A DNA stretch of 54,203 nucleotides, taken from the NCBI GenBank assembly GCA_023410055.1, contig JAEYQK010000120.1:1-54203 (forward strand). The letters are read 5' to 3'. This document shows positions 7,501-16,814 of the stretch, in pieces. Each line of letters starts with the position of its first letter. The first letter of the stretch is position 1. This DNA comes from Acidobacteriota bacterium (lineage in GTDB: Bacteria > Acidobacteriota > Terriglobia > Terriglobales > Acidobacteriaceae). The notes below the pieces were generated by a model, which was given only the letters and a program-made list of their open reading frames with translations, did no database searches and was not told the origin of the DNA. The translations under genes were made by a program, and so were the position numbers.

Positions 7501-9042
7501 TCAACTGTTCCTCGGTTCATGTTTTAGGAGTCTGATGGTGTCACAGAATTCCGAGAGATGACGCAGCCGCTTAGCATTTGCTAACCACGGGTGATCTAGG
7601 GTGGGGTAAAAACGGCTCTTATGTTCAAGACGTTGGAGCAGATGTAAGTCGTAGAACCCGTCGTTTTTGTCGTTCAACCGTGCCACAAGGGTCACAAACC
7701 GTCGTTCGCTCCGATGTGGCTTAACTTCCCACTTAGCGAACGGGCGGCCTCTGAACACGCTCACCCAGCGACACATAAGTAGAGCAACCGTGGTCCCTCC
7801 AGCTACTCTTATTCTCGCTCTGCGACGTGGGCTGGGGCGAACTATATGGATTTTGTTGGGAAACATAGCTTCTAAGCTCCGTAGCAGTCCCGCGCGCAGT
7901 GCATCCGTCCGTCGTCGCACGTCGATAGCCGAAACGAAATCCTGCGGCTGCCCATACCCGATTAGCTCATAGGCACGGCTCAAGCTCCCAAAACGAGTAC
8001 GATACGTGGCAGGTGATGCCATATTGGGGTCTGCATCGATAATGTCGAGCGAAAGTCGCCCCGTCGCGGCCAGCAAAGATCGCAAATCCTCCAGCAGTTG
8101 CTCATCGGATTTGTGATGTGTTTGCTGAAAAAACCTCTGCTGCACTTTCAGGTAGCTGGAATGGTCGATAATCGGCTCATAGGCAGCCGTTAAGTGCCAT
8201 TGCGCTCTAGGTAGGTGCAGAAGAACATTGTGAAGCTTATAGGAAGTCCTCCCAAACACGTTGAATCCTGTGTATTTTGGGTGAGTTAAGATGGTCGAGA
8301 TTGCTGCTATCGTCCACGGCCCATCAGCCACATGCCCGATTCGTCTCCGGTTCAGTTCCCGGGCGATCGCGGTCATCGTCAGGCCATCCTCTAGGAACAT
8401 GCGGTAAATGTCGCGAACAGTGGCCACTTCATGTGCCGGACCGGGAACAAGGATTACTCGATCATTGACAATGCTCTTGTATTCTCCTCTTTCCAGCAAT
8501 TGCTTAGGTTCACGCTGCCCGTTGACGAGCATTCGCCGTAAACCGAATCCGGCCTCGCCGCCTTGCTTGAATCCCATATCCGCGAGTCGCTTTAGCCCGG
8601 CGTAGACCTTCACGCCCAGTTCGCGGCTGTATTCTCCCGCCATGACCCGTTTCAGAGCCTTCATTATCGAACTGGGCATGGTTCCGTCATTCGTGAATGT
8701 TTCCGCACAGTAGATGACCGGTACGCCAGCCGATTTGCAGAGGAACTCGTAATGGGCGGCCTCATCGACATCTTGAAACCTGCCCCAGCGACTTACGTCA
8801 TATACGAGAATGGCCTTGAAGTCCACGTTTGGGTTGACCACATCGTTCAACAGCATACGAAGGCCCTCACGGTGTCTGAGCACGATGCCGCTCTTACCAG
8901 CGTCTGTATATGTCCTGACAACCTGAAAGCGGTGCGCTTCGGCATACCGTGCTATCGCGGCTGATTGATTGTCGAGAGAGTACTCCTGTTTTTCGGTAGA
9001 CATGCGAAGGTACTGCGCGACTGGGATACCTGGCTTTTCCAT
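7501..9042 (-). CDS. Large serine recombinase
   Basis: 513 aa. The N-terminal resolvase domain has YLRMSTEKQEYSLDNQ with catalytic Ser15, a VYDVSRWGR segment and the conserved EYSRELGVKVYAGLKRLADMG helix region, written here as EYSREL and KVYAGL. A Recombinase domain follows (GLTMTAIARELNRRRIG, ILTHPKYTG). The C-terminal ~200 residues lack the zinc-ribbon Cys pairs seen in many phage integrases and are Arg-rich instead. AGGAGAA precedes ATG 9042 with good spacing. Such enzymes move integrative elements between att sites, so this gene is probably what brought in the block at 4.6-9 kb. Confidence 0.92.
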   Translation of the reverse strand: MEKPGIPVAQYLRMSTEKQEYSLDNQSAAIARYAEAHRFQVVRTYTDAGKSGIVLRHREGLRMLLNDVVNPNVDFKAILVYDVSRWGRFQDVDEAAHYEFLCKSAGVPVIYCAETFTNDGTMPSSIMKALKRVMAGEYSRELGVKVYAGLKRLADMGFKQGGEAGFGLRRMLVNGQREPKQLLERGEYKSIVNDRVILVPGPAHEVATVRDIYRMFLEDGLTMTAIARELNRRRIGHVADGPWTIAAISTILTHPKYTGFNVFGRTSYKLHNVLLHLPRAQWHLTAAYEPIIDHSSYLKVQQRFFQQTHHKSDEQLLEDLRSLLAATGRLSLDIIDADPNMASPATYRTRFGSLSRAYELIGYGQPQDFVSAIDVRRRTDALRAGLLRSLEAMFPNKIHIVRPSPRRRARIRVAGGTTVALLMCRWVSVFRGRPFAKWEVKPHRSERRFVTLVARLNDKNDGFYDLHLLQRLEHKSRFYPTLDHPWLANAKRLRHLSEFCDTIRLLKHEPRNS

Positions 9043-9369
9043 ATGGTTCTCCTAAGCGCAGAGTGGCGCTATCGGAGTAATCGGCAGAATTGAGAAAGAA
9101 CTTTAGGGACTCCGCAACAACATCGTTCGAATGGCTGACTTGCACGCGATAGTTGCCGATAACAGGGCTTCCTGAAACAACGGATTTATCGGTGTCTACG
9201 AATTCCGGCCTTGCCGTGACCGCAACGGTTGCAGCGGCGAATCCAGTTTGAACGTTCTTAAGTCAATTCGATGTGCAGCCACCTCGCGAACCTGCCGAGG
9301 GAACGAAAGTGCGCTGCGAAGGTGGAAGCCCCATCTCATAAAGTCCTTCAGCCTTCGCAATGTGCAACT
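9043..9369. other. Gene-free stretch beside the recombinase start
   Basis: No convincing gene. As the region upstream of a large serine recombinase it is the likeliest place for one attachment-site half, but without a second copy in the window no core can be defined. Confidence 0.3.
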
Positions 9370-9888
9370 ATGCAGCCATCGAGCAAATCAACTAAAGTAC
9401 CGCCGGACAAGCAGTTCGGAGAATTTGGGGAGCAAGAGGTTCGGGCAAGGCTTGAGCGTGCACTCTGCGCAACGGGTTTTCAGTTTTCCGGATTCTCTGA
9501 CAAGGGTATTGATTTGTTTGTGCAGTTTGAATCCACAGCGCCAGACCGTCAGCCGCTTCACTATGGTGTTCAGGTCAAAACCGGCGATAGTTTTGTCAAG
9601 CCCCACGGCTCGCACTGGCTTGTGACAAATCTGCCGGATACAGTTGTGAACGGCCCTCGATGCTGTGCGAGAGTGGTGATTCTCTCCGGCGCGGAAATGC
9701 GGCTTACCAGTTCCAGTACAGGCGAACCTGGAGTTCAACTTTCGATTCTACTGACGTGCATGCAGTGGGGAAAACTGCTCAGGCGAGTCTTCGATAACGC
9801 TTTAGTATTCCTGCAACCTTGCACGAGACGGCATCCCATTAACTGTCGAAGAACTTCTTTATCTCAGGCCAATACCTCGGCACAGTAG
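9370..9888 (+). CDS. DUF4365-like putative restriction-type nuclease, tail possibly degenerate
   Basis: The preferred start is ATG 9370 (172 aa); an in-frame ATG at 9271 would add 33 unconvincing residues. FGEFGEQEVRARLE is followed by SDKGIDLFVQFE and YGVQVKTGDSF. This is the D...QxK pattern of the PD-(D/E)xK fold in DUF4365, a domain common in defence and mobile loci. Beyond about residue 95 the similarity to the family fades (Cys/Arg-rich, no W-x-x-x-x-x-P-V segment), which suggests an old frameshift or a hybrid tail. The gene is divergent from the recombinase. Confidence 0.5.
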   Translation: MQPSSKSTKVPPDKQFGEFGEQEVRARLERALCATGFQFSGFSDKGIDLFVQFESTAPDRQPLHYGVQVKTGDSFVKPHGSHWLVTNLPDTVVNGPRCCARVVILSGAEMRLTSSSTGEPGVQLSILLTCMQWGKLLRRVFDNALVFLQPCTRRHPINCRRTSLSQANTSAQ

Positions 9889-10591
9889 TCGTTGTGCTCA
9901 AGTGACCACCACGTAGTAGGAGTCTCAGCTTTATCCCGGTCTGCTTCGCGAACTTCTCGACTGTCCGCCACGGCACGTACGGGTCGTCCTTGGCGTGGAA
10001 CATCATGATTTTGGATGGCGTAAGCTCATCGGTGTGCCGAACGGGATTGAAAAACGTCCCGGTCTTCAGTTTGTTCCAGTTCCTGTCCGACAAACGGTAC
10101 GCATTCCCGAACGATTCCCGGATGTACGCCGCATAACTCGGGTTCGATGTTTCTTTCTTCTGTTCGCTTTTCAGAATCGACCAGTCCACAACCGGGCAGT
10201 TGGCGACTACCTTATTAATGCGCCCATCCAGTGAGGACAGGATGGCAGCGCTTCCACCGAAGCTTCCGCCAATGACGAAAATCTCGTCAGGATTGACCTT
10301 GAACCGTTCCCCGAACGCACTCTCCCTGATGCCTTTCGGCAGTTCACTCACTACATCGAGAATGTCCGCAACAGGCGATTTCTCCAGAAAACGACCGTCG
10401 CTCTCCCACGAGCCGCGCCATCGGGGATAGAACACCCAATATCCTTTGCCGGAAAGGAATTCGGCGAGTCCCTGTTTACGGGGGATAGAAGGCATACCGT
10501 CACAGAGAATGATTACTTTCCGCTTCTTTCCCGAAAGAGCAGGAGGAAGGAACTCAGCGACGATATCTTTCTTGAATCGGGTTCTGAACAT
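9839..10591 (-). CDS. Alpha/beta hydrolase (peptidase S9/dienelactone-hydrolase type)
   Basis: 250 aa, complete single-domain hydrolase. The nucleophile elbow is GGSFGG with Ser110, the acid is in HAKDDPYVPW (Asp201 or Asp202) and the base is His229 in RGGHLS. Order and spacing fit the fold, and YPRWRGSWESDG resembles the oxyanion-hole strand of prolyl-oligopeptidase relatives. No signal peptide, so probably cytoplasmic; substrate unknown. It lies convergent to the DUF4365-like gene and overlaps its 3' end by about 50 bases, another hint that the tail of that ORF is not native. Confidence 0.85.
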   Translation of the reverse strand: MFRTRFKKDIVAEFLPPALSGKKRKVIILCDGMPSIPRKQGLAEFLSGKGYWVFYPRWRGSWESDGRFLEKSPVADILDVVSELPKGIRESAFGERFKVNPDEIFVIGGSFGGSAAILSSLDGRINKVVANCPVVDWSILKSEQKKETSNPSYAAYIRESFGNAYRLSDRNWNKLKTGTFFNPVRHTDELTPSKIMMFHAKDDPYVPWRTVEKFAKQTGIKLRLLLRGGHLSTTTTVPRYWPEIKKFFDS

Positions 10592-10742
10592 CGAGTCCAG
10601 AATATTCTGCGCCGACTATTAGGCAAAGCAATTAACAATGTCGACTTCGCCAAGTCTTACCCCTCCCAAGCTGTGCCATTCGTCACTGCGGCCATACTCG
10701 CTTCGAAGCATTATTGAAGGCAAGCGGTGTCGGGAAGGCCAT

Positions 10743-11114
10743 ATGCCGACCTGCGAGTCAACTGTTAGAGGAAGGACAAGCTGGTTATCGCCGAGAACCA
10801 AGAACATCCTCGGCCTGCTGGCAACGACTCTTCTCTGCCTTCCTAGTCTCACCGGAGGAGTTGCATTGGTCGTGAACCAATTGGTCAACGGCGACATGGC
10901 TCAGTGGGGGCAAACGTCGGCTGCGATTGTCGCACTTGGCGTTCTGGTCGGCGCACCACTGACTGTTGCTGCTACAGTTCTGAGCGGAATATTGGTATTC
11001 AGTCACACCATTACCATGCGACTCAGATACGCGCATCTGGTCGTCGTCAGCCTTGCTGCTGGCGCGACGGTGTCATTGTTGCTCCGGTTCGGGAGCCTGT
11101 CTCCAACTAGATAA
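10743..11114 (+). CDS. Small membrane protein, three predicted helices
   Basis: 123 aa from ATG 10743, chosen because GGGAAGG lies four bases upstream; the open frame extends back to 10638. Three hydrophobic stretches are clear: ILGLLATTLLCLPSLTGGVA, AAIVALGVLVGAPLTVAATV and LVVVSLAAGATVSLLL. Family not recognised and no functional residue stands out. Confidence 0.5.
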   Translation: MPTCESTVRGRTSWLSPRTKNILGLLATTLLCLPSLTGGVALVVNQLVNGDMAQWGQTSAAIVALGVLVGAPLTVAATVLSGILVFSHTITMRLRYAHLVVVSLAAGATVSLLLRFGSLSPTR

Positions 11115-11153
11115 GATAAGCGTTTCCAGCTTCTGGGGAGACAATAGCCGAAG

Positions 11154-11720
11154 ATGCTCACCGACGCCCCACCACGCGACGGACACCGCGCAGGTTTTCT
11201 GAAGAGCGATGGATTGAAAACGCTCAACCTGCCAGACAACGGACGCCTGCCAGAGGTAGCAAAGGCGATTGAGTTGGCGATGAAATCTGGGGAGACCGCC
11301 CACGTCCGTCCGGCCTGTGCCGAGTTTCTCGCTGAACTTTCAGCGTTCTATCGGGTGCCTCCGTGCGGCGTCCGTGTCCTCGCCGCTCGACCGCTCACAG
11401 TCCGCGAATACTGGACAAGTGAGTTGTTCGGCGACTACCACATCGAGAAGATGTTCATACGCTTGTGGATGAGGACTGCCATACGCAAGGACGTCACCTC
11501 GTTCGGCACATTCCTGAACACGCTGTGCCACGAGTTCTGTCATCACCTCGATTTCCATCTGTTCAAGTTCGAGGACTCGTGGCACACTCGCGGCTTCTTC
11601 GAGCGCACCGCTGCGCTGTACCATCTCGCGAAAGGGACGCCCCGCAAGCAGCTGTTCTGGGCTCCAGTACCGGGCGGGCGGTGGCGGATTGACTGGCAGA
11701 GAACGAGGCGAGGTGGCTGA
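11154..11720 (+). CDS. HEXXH zincin-like protein (putative metalloprotease)
   Basis: 188 aa. The zinc motif HEFCH is at 126-130, followed by HLDFH, then SWHTRGFFERTAALYHL, where His144 or Glu150 could complete a gluzincin-type site. The fold is like small SprT/zincin proteins of mobile elements. There is no signal peptide, so cytoplasmic. It follows the small membrane protein by 39 bases on the same strand and may be co-transcribed. Substrate unknown. Confidence 0.75.
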   Translation: MLTDAPPRDGHRAGFLKSDGLKTLNLPDNGRLPEVAKAIELAMKSGETAHVRPACAEFLAELSAFYRVPPCGVRVLAARPLTVREYWTSELFGDYHIEKMFIRLWMRTAIRKDVTSFGTFLNTLCHEFCHHLDFHLFKFEDSWHTRGFFERTAALYHLAKGTPRKQLFWAPVPGGRWRIDWQRTRRGG

Positions 11721-11807
11721 CATTATCATTTGTTCTTTGCGATTGCTCGTCGAACTATTTACGATGGCTCTTCTTCTCCGTATCGACGGGAGGCAAGTAT
11801 CAAAACC

Positions 11808-12149
11808 ATGGGTTCGGATACTCCCTACAAGACTGGCATCAGGAGATATGCCCGTATTAGCGCGGACATTTCTGCCCGTATCTTCCGTCACGGTTTCCCC
11901 CCTTCGCTTGCACGCGCACACGACATTAGTTGTGGCGGGTTATTTCTATATGCTCCGGTAGAACTGAAGGAAGGGGACGTAGTGAGAGTAGCGTTTGAGC
12001 TTCCACACTCGCGAATGCAGTTCGGTGTCTCGGCTGTCGTAAAGAATCGAGACGGATTTCGTTACGGGGTTGAGTTTACAAATCTTACTCCAGAAGAAGT
12101 TGCTGAGATTCAACGGGTCACCACAATTCTCGAGCTAGCTCAGCACTGA
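11808..12149 (+). CDS. PilZ-domain protein
   Basis: 113 aa from ATG 11808; the open frame extends 26 codons upstream without a better ribosome site. PilZ hallmarks are R-R-Y-A-R (RxxxR) near residue 12 and HDISCGGLFL (D/N-x-S-x-x-G), followed by the beta-barrel FELPHSRMQFGVSAVV and YGVEFTNLTPEEV. Such domains bind cyclic-di-GMP. A GGDQF protein and an HD-GYP protein are encoded ~28 kb downstream, so c-di-GMP signalling exists in this genome. Confidence 0.88.
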   Translation: MGSDTPYKTGIRRYARISADISARIFRHGFPPSLARAHDISCGGLFLYAPVELKEGDVVRVAFELPHSRMQFGVSAVVKNRDGFRYGVEFTNLTPEEVAEIQRVTTILELAQH

Positions 12150-12288
12150 TATGTGGCGCAGATGACAGTCAGCGCATGTTCGCCAGCGGCGAAGCACTCC
12201 TTGCAGTTCAGTTTCCGTGGCATGGAGAGTCGAACACAATGCTGTCCTCGTAATGAACAGCACTGCCCTTGAACCGCGCGTTTTCTTG

Positions 12289-13968
12289 TCATTTGGGCTT
12301 GTATGCCGGGCCGAACAAGACGCGACCGGGCAGCGCCCCCGTCAGTTTCCCTCCATCAATCACAAGTACTCCGTTGACCAGCACATATTGCATTCCCTCT
12401 GAGTACCGATTCGGGTTGTCGTATGTGGCCGCATCGCGGATGGTCTCTGGGTCGAAAACCACCACATCCGCCCACATGCCCTGCTTCAAGACACCACGGT
12501 CTACGAGGTGCTCGCGCTGCGCTGGCAAAGAGGTGAACTTACGGATTGCGTCTGGCAGAGTTAATTTGTGCTCCTCGCGGACGTACTTACGCAATATGCG
12601 TGGGAATGTGGCATACGCTCTCGGGTGTGGATGCTCGGTGCCCAGAATGCCCTCCGGCGAGGTGCCCGGTTCATCATTGATAATCGAGACCCAAGGCTGC
12701 TGGAGCGCCAACGCCACATCAGGCTCCGACATTCCGAAGACCGCTACTCCGGTTTGAGCCTTGTCTTGAATGAGTAGGTCGCAAATTGTATCGATGGCAT
12801 CCTCATGCCATTCCGCAGCAATTTCGCTGATACGCTTGCCCTGATACTTTCGCAAGTTGTCATTGGTAACAGCAATTATGAGGATATCTTGTGGTCCGTT
12901 TATCGCTTGCCACTCGTTATCCCATTTATCGCTTGGCGTCAGCATATCAGTGCGTACTCTCGCCCGGGTTGCTGGGTCTTTCAGTCGCGCCACCAACTTC
13001 TCGGTTCCGCCGTCCGAAGCCCAAGGCGGAATAAAGGCAGACAGAGGGTTCGCCCAAGCGGTGTATGCGTAGGTATCCGCCGTTACGTCTAGGCCTTGCG
13101 CTCGTGCTGCCTCGATGCGTCGGATTACCTCTGCCATCTTCCCCCAATTCAACTTGCCGGACGTCTTGAGGTGATAGATTTCTACGGGAATGTGGGCTGC
13201 GCTGGCGATGCGAAAGGTTTCCTCCAGTGCGGCCACTTCCGCATTGCCTTCGCTGCGCATGTGAGTTGCATAGATACCGCCATACTGGGAGGCAACTCCT
13301 GCTAATGCGATGAGTTCGTCCGTGTTCGCATAAACGGCGGGAGGATATTGTAGGGCGGTAGACACGCCGAACGCCCCTTCTTTCATAGCTTCTGCTACCA
13401 CGGCTTGCATCTGCTTCAATTCTTCAGGGGTCGCCGTCCGCTGGCCATAGCCGACGACCATTTCTCTTGCCGAGGCTGCGCCTATGTAAGTGCCGAGATT
13501 GATGCCCATTCCTTGTTTCTCTAGCCGGGAGAAGTACTGGCTCAAAGTGCGCCAATCCACCTTAATGTGATAATGGTCGTACTGCGGCTGGTTCTCCTTG
13601 ATTATTGCGTCGTTGAGCGGTGCTACCGATTCGCCCTCGCCGGTGATTTCGGTCGTGATGCCCTGGAAGACTTTCGACGGCACTCGGGGGTCAACCAGCA
13701 TAGTCAGTTCAGACTGTCCTAGCATGTCGATGAACCCCGGTGTCACGACTAAGCCGTGTGCATCTATCGTTCGCTTTGCTTGAATTCTGGATAGCTCGCC
13801 GATGGCTGCGATGTGACCATCTTTGATGCCTACATCGCCGGAGTACCATGGGGAGCCAGTGCCATCGATGATGTGGCCGTTCTTGATGAGTACATCAAAG
13901 ACGACAGGAGATTGGGGGATGACGGCAACAGACACAATCAAAACAATCAAGAGGCAGTGAAAGCGCAT
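12289..13968 (-). CDS. Secreted N-acyl-D-amino-acid deacylase relative (amidohydrolase), HxH motif replaced
   Basis: 559 aa with an N-terminal signal peptide (about 1-20). The order IIDGTGSPWYSGDVGI, VTPGFIDM, GITTEITGEGES, ALQYPP, ATHMRSEG, YHLKTSGK and RYSEGMQYVLVNG is that of the D-aminoacylase/AdeC-type amidohydrolases. Normally FID is followed by H-x-H that binds metal; here it reads FIDMLGQSE, with Leu83 and Gln85 in place of the two His. Other His residues (ATHMR, YHLK) remain. Either a divergent one-metal enzyme or a non-hydrolase; probably periplasmic. It stands alone on its strand. Confidence 0.88.
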   Translation of the reverse strand: MRFHCLLIVLIVSVAVIPQSPVVFDVLIKNGHIIDGTGSPWYSGDVGIKDGHIAAIGELSRIQAKRTIDAHGLVVTPGFIDMLGQSELTMLVDPRVPSKVFQGITTEITGEGESVAPLNDAIIKENQPQYDHYHIKVDWRTLSQYFSRLEKQGMGINLGTYIGAASAREMVVGYGQRTATPEELKQMQAVVAEAMKEGAFGVSTALQYPPAVYANTDELIALAGVASQYGGIYATHMRSEGNAEVAALEETFRIASAAHIPVEIYHLKTSGKLNWGKMAEVIRRIEAARAQGLDVTADTYAYTAWANPLSAFIPPWASDGGTEKLVARLKDPATRARVRTDMLTPSDKWDNEWQAINGPQDILIIAVTNDNLRKYQGKRISEIAAEWHEDAIDTICDLLIQDKAQTGVAVFGMSEPDVALALQQPWVSIINDEPGTSPEGILGTEHPHPRAYATFPRILRKYVREEHKLTLPDAIRKFTSLPAQREHLVDRGVLKQGMWADVVVFDPETIRDAATYDNPNRYSEGMQYVLVNGVLVIDGGKLTGALPGRVLFGPAYKPK

Positions 13969-14320
13969 TGGAGACTTTCCTTCAGTAAGCGCAGTCGGAG
14001 AGTGGAACGGAACGACGAACTCTAGCGAAGGCGTTCCTTCTTCTCACCAGAGTCGGTCGAGTGAGATGTGCGAGTGGTGCTTCGAGTTGCAGCCTTAATG
14101 AGGTTACCCAAGATGGCAGGTGCGTCTATCCGGCAAGGACTGGCCTGATTGTTCAGGCACCGCAGAGAGGACGGAGTCGACAATGACCCCGCAATGCCGA
14201 GGGCTCTGCAAATCGGATTCGCTTACCGTGTGGTGCTTGCTTAAGAATCGGCCCGACATCGTTCAGGTTCCCTCGACTTCCACCGACCGTGGCTCTCATG
14301 CAGAGCTTGCGCTATATGCA
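13969..14320. other. Gene-free stretch
   Basis: 352 bases between the amidohydrolase start and the minor-pilin fragment. No open frame with protein-like character and no clear hairpin was seen. Confidence 0.4.
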
Positions 14321-14515
14321 CTACCATCGTGACATTCGGCTCCATATCCGTGTCGCCTTATCTCCGGTCGCGGAAGTATCCTTAAGTGCCACTCCCATCA
14401 AAGCTGCGACACCCAGAACGCCAACAGCTAGAACTACGCATGCAATCAGCATCTCCAGGATGGAGAAGCCAGAGTGCCTGCAATTTCGTTTTGTTAACGC
14501 GGCTTGAATGCGCAT
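14321..14515 (-). pseudogene. Truncated PilV-like minor pilin
   Basis: 64 aa. After a short leader comes GFSILEMLIACVVLAVGVLGV, a type III (prepilin) signal with the Gly-Phe cleavage site, the Glu at +5 and the hydrophobic helix. It continues MGVALKDTSATGDKATR and then breaks into an unrelated tail and stop. Full PilV proteins are roughly 130-180 aa, so only the N-terminal third remains. It follows another pilin-like fragment by four bases. Confidence 0.6.
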
Positions 14516-14519
14516 GATG

Positions 14520-14678
14520 TTAATTGGTAATCTTTACCCACACATTGTCGCCGAACCGGTAAACGGCAGCCTTCCCGATTAGGTCGATCCCGACCGCCAT
14601 CGAAATGTTGTGCTGGGTGTCTTGTAAGTAGAATGCGTAGTCCGAAACCGGTTTTCCCTTGACGACACTACTTCCCAT
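14520..14678 (-). pseudogene. Possible FimT/GspH-like pseudopilin C-terminal fragment
   Basis: A 52-codon frame ends AAVYRFGDNVWVKITN, which looks like the last strands of a pseudopilin head. It ends four bases before the PilV-like start, as in minor-pilin operons. An in-frame TAG lies just upstream, so the N-terminal helix is missing. Assignment is by context and weak resemblance only. Confidence 0.3.
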
Positions 14679-14867
14679 CAAGAGTAAGGTCGGTCGCTAC
14701 TTAAGCGCAGCTCTGGGGCCCTTCCTGTGTGCAGCCACAATAAACGATATTGACTAAGCCACCTTACGTAAGTACTATTCACTATCGCAGCTGCTTACAA
14801 GATCAGGATTAGTTTTGGCCAAGATCAGGATCAGTCTGACCGGGCATTTACCTGGAGGCGCGCGAAG

Positions 14868-16811
14868 TTGCTTATTATGGCCTCTCGTTTCGCATTCGGT
14901 TCAGGTGTTTGTTGGGTTCGGCTTCTTTCTGGATTTCTACTCTCTTCCGCCGTCGTGGCGACCTTGGGTTGCGGCAGCCGTAATACTATCGCCTGCACTG
15001 ATACAGCCCTGGTAGCTAGCCAACTCAGCACACGCGGCGCGCCCAACGATTGGAGCGCTCGCCACCTGCTCGGTGCCAGCACGATGGCGACCAACGCCGT
15101 TGCCCAGCACGAGCGCAGACTGCTCTATGCCGTACTGCAAACGGCACAGCAGTCATGTTTCGGGGATACCAATCCGTCCGTTTCCTCAACATCGACGGTC
15201 GATTGGGAGCATAACCTTGGAGCGTCCATGGCGGACGGCACCTTCCCCGCAAAGTACAATTTCAATCTGCCCGGACAAACTCCTACTTGTTCCGATTTCG
15301 TCATCTATGGACTGAACACACCCGGTTCGAGCACACAGGCCAATTTGATTGGATTCGCCAACCTCTACAGTGGCACGGCAGGAAGTAGCGGCAACGGCCT
15401 CTGCAATGACAAACCCGGCGTGTACCAGCTCTACTATCCGAGCTACACGTATTCCTATGCTGCCACCCTAAAGTTCGCTTACAACGGAAGCACGATCAAC
15501 GGCTCTATCACGAATTCGATTACTCTCTCGGAAGATGGTCAGAAGTTCGCCTACGTGGAGAGCACCGGTACGGCAAGCGCCTTTCACGTGGTCGGCGTCC
15601 CCTCGGGCGACAACAACAGCAGTTGCTACGGCCCTACTCAGACATCCTGTGGCGCGGTGGCGACCGTTCCTCCCTCAATCAAGACCGTCCCGAGCTCCGG
15701 AAGTTGGAGCGCGGCGGATTCGTTTTCTTCTGTTTGGGTGGATTACGCCAACGATGTTGCGTATGTTGGAACCGACGATGGGGTGTTGCACAAGATTCAG
15801 AACGTATTCTGTTCAACTGCCACGTGTAAGGCATCGCCAGTCAACCCTAGCGAGGTCACTAAGGGGGGCTGGCCCGTGACATTGACTGGCGCCGGCCCGC
15901 TGACCAGTCCTGTGCAAGCGCCAAGTGGAGTCATCTACGCTGCCGGAGCCACGAGCGGGAAGCTATACGCCGTGTCTAGCGCAGGTGCGGTCACCGTCTC
16001 AACGCAGAGTTTCATGCCTAACAGCATCAAGGATGGGCCTCTTCTTGATGTCGACGGCACCGGGACGACACAAGCACTGTACTGGTTCTCGAATAGCAAG
16101 TCGGCCCAGTCTAATCCCTCGGTGCGGCAACCACAACTCGTACAAACAAACAGCGCGCTGACGACGTTCAACAATTACTCGCTATTGCTAAATGGTACCG
16201 ACAGCTGGCCAGCCGGCGGAGACCCTAATGTCAACATCCATGCTGGCACATTCGACAATGCTTTTTTCAACACTCGCACTGGCAACATCTGGGCGTGCGG
16301 CTGGTGGCAAAACGGCCAATATGCCGGCAATCATCAAGGCATTGTGCGCTTCGGCATTAACGGTACCACTGTTACACCCGACACCTCGAAGATCTACGCC
16401 CAGACATCACCCGACTGGGTTCCATCCACTCTCAACACTTGTGCACCCATTGCGGAAGCTGTTGGCAGCAATGGGGCGGATCGCATTTTCGTCAGCAGCA
16501 GGACCGGATATACGATGGGAAATTGCAGTTCCCAAGCCAGCTGCATGGCGGCATTTGCGGTGACATCTTCGGGCAGTCCAGCCGTCTATTCTCTGCAATC
16601 GACTGCCAGTTTCAATCTCTCTACTGTAGGTAGTAGCCAGATGACCAGCGAGTACACGGACTACGCGAGCGGCGCGATCATCGATAACTGGGTCGATCCA
16701 AATTCGAATACTTGCGGTCCTAACAAGAATCAGAGCTGCAGTCAGGCGGCGAGCATCTACTTCTCGTACGGCAAGAACGCGGTCAAGCTGACGCAGGCGG
16801 AGTTGAAGTAA
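14868..16811 (+). CDS. Secreted Cys-rich lipoprotein, possible beta-propeller, upstream of the peptide cluster
   Basis: 647 aa from TTG 14868, which has GGAGG nine bases upstream; ATG 14877 is the alternative. A hydrophobic signal ends in ATLGC, a lipobox. The mature part is Ser/Thr/Asn/Gly-rich with recurring blade-like motifs (SVWVDYANDVAYVGTDDG, GVIYAAGATSGKLYAVSS) and many close Cys pairs (CYGPTQTSC, CSTATC, CSSQASC, CGPNKNQSC) likely to form disulfides. The stop lies three bases before the precursor peptide ATG, so they are probably one transcript. It may be the partner, receptor or display scaffold for the peptide; this is inferred. Confidence 0.75.
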   Translation: MLIMASRFAFGSGVCWVRLLSGFLLSSAVVATLGCGSRNTIACTDTALVASQLSTRGAPNDWSARHLLGASTMATNAVAQHERRLLYAVLQTAQQSCFGDTNPSVSSTSTVDWEHNLGASMADGTFPAKYNFNLPGQTPTCSDFVIYGLNTPGSSTQANLIGFANLYSGTAGSSGNGLCNDKPGVYQLYYPSYTYSYAATLKFAYNGSTINGSITNSITLSEDGQKFAYVESTGTASAFHVVGVPSGDNNSSCYGPTQTSCGAVATVPPSIKTVPSSGSWSAADSFSSVWVDYANDVAYVGTDDGVLHKIQNVFCSTATCKASPVNPSEVTKGGWPVTLTGAGPLTSPVQAPSGVIYAAGATSGKLYAVSSAGAVTVSTQSFMPNSIKDGPLLDVDGTGTTQALYWFSNSKSAQSNPSVRQPQLVQTNSALTTFNNYSLLLNGTDSWPAGGDPNVNIHAGTFDNAFFNTRTGNIWACGWWQNGQYAGNHQGIVRFGINGTTVTPDTSKIYAQTSPDWVPSTLNTCAPIAEAVGSNGADRIFVSSRTGYTMGNCSSQASCMAAFAVTSSGSPAVYSLQSTASFNLSTVGSSQMTSEYTDYASGAIIDNWVDPNSNTCGPNKNQSCSQAASIYFSYGKNAVKLTQAELK

Positions 16812-16814
16812 GCC

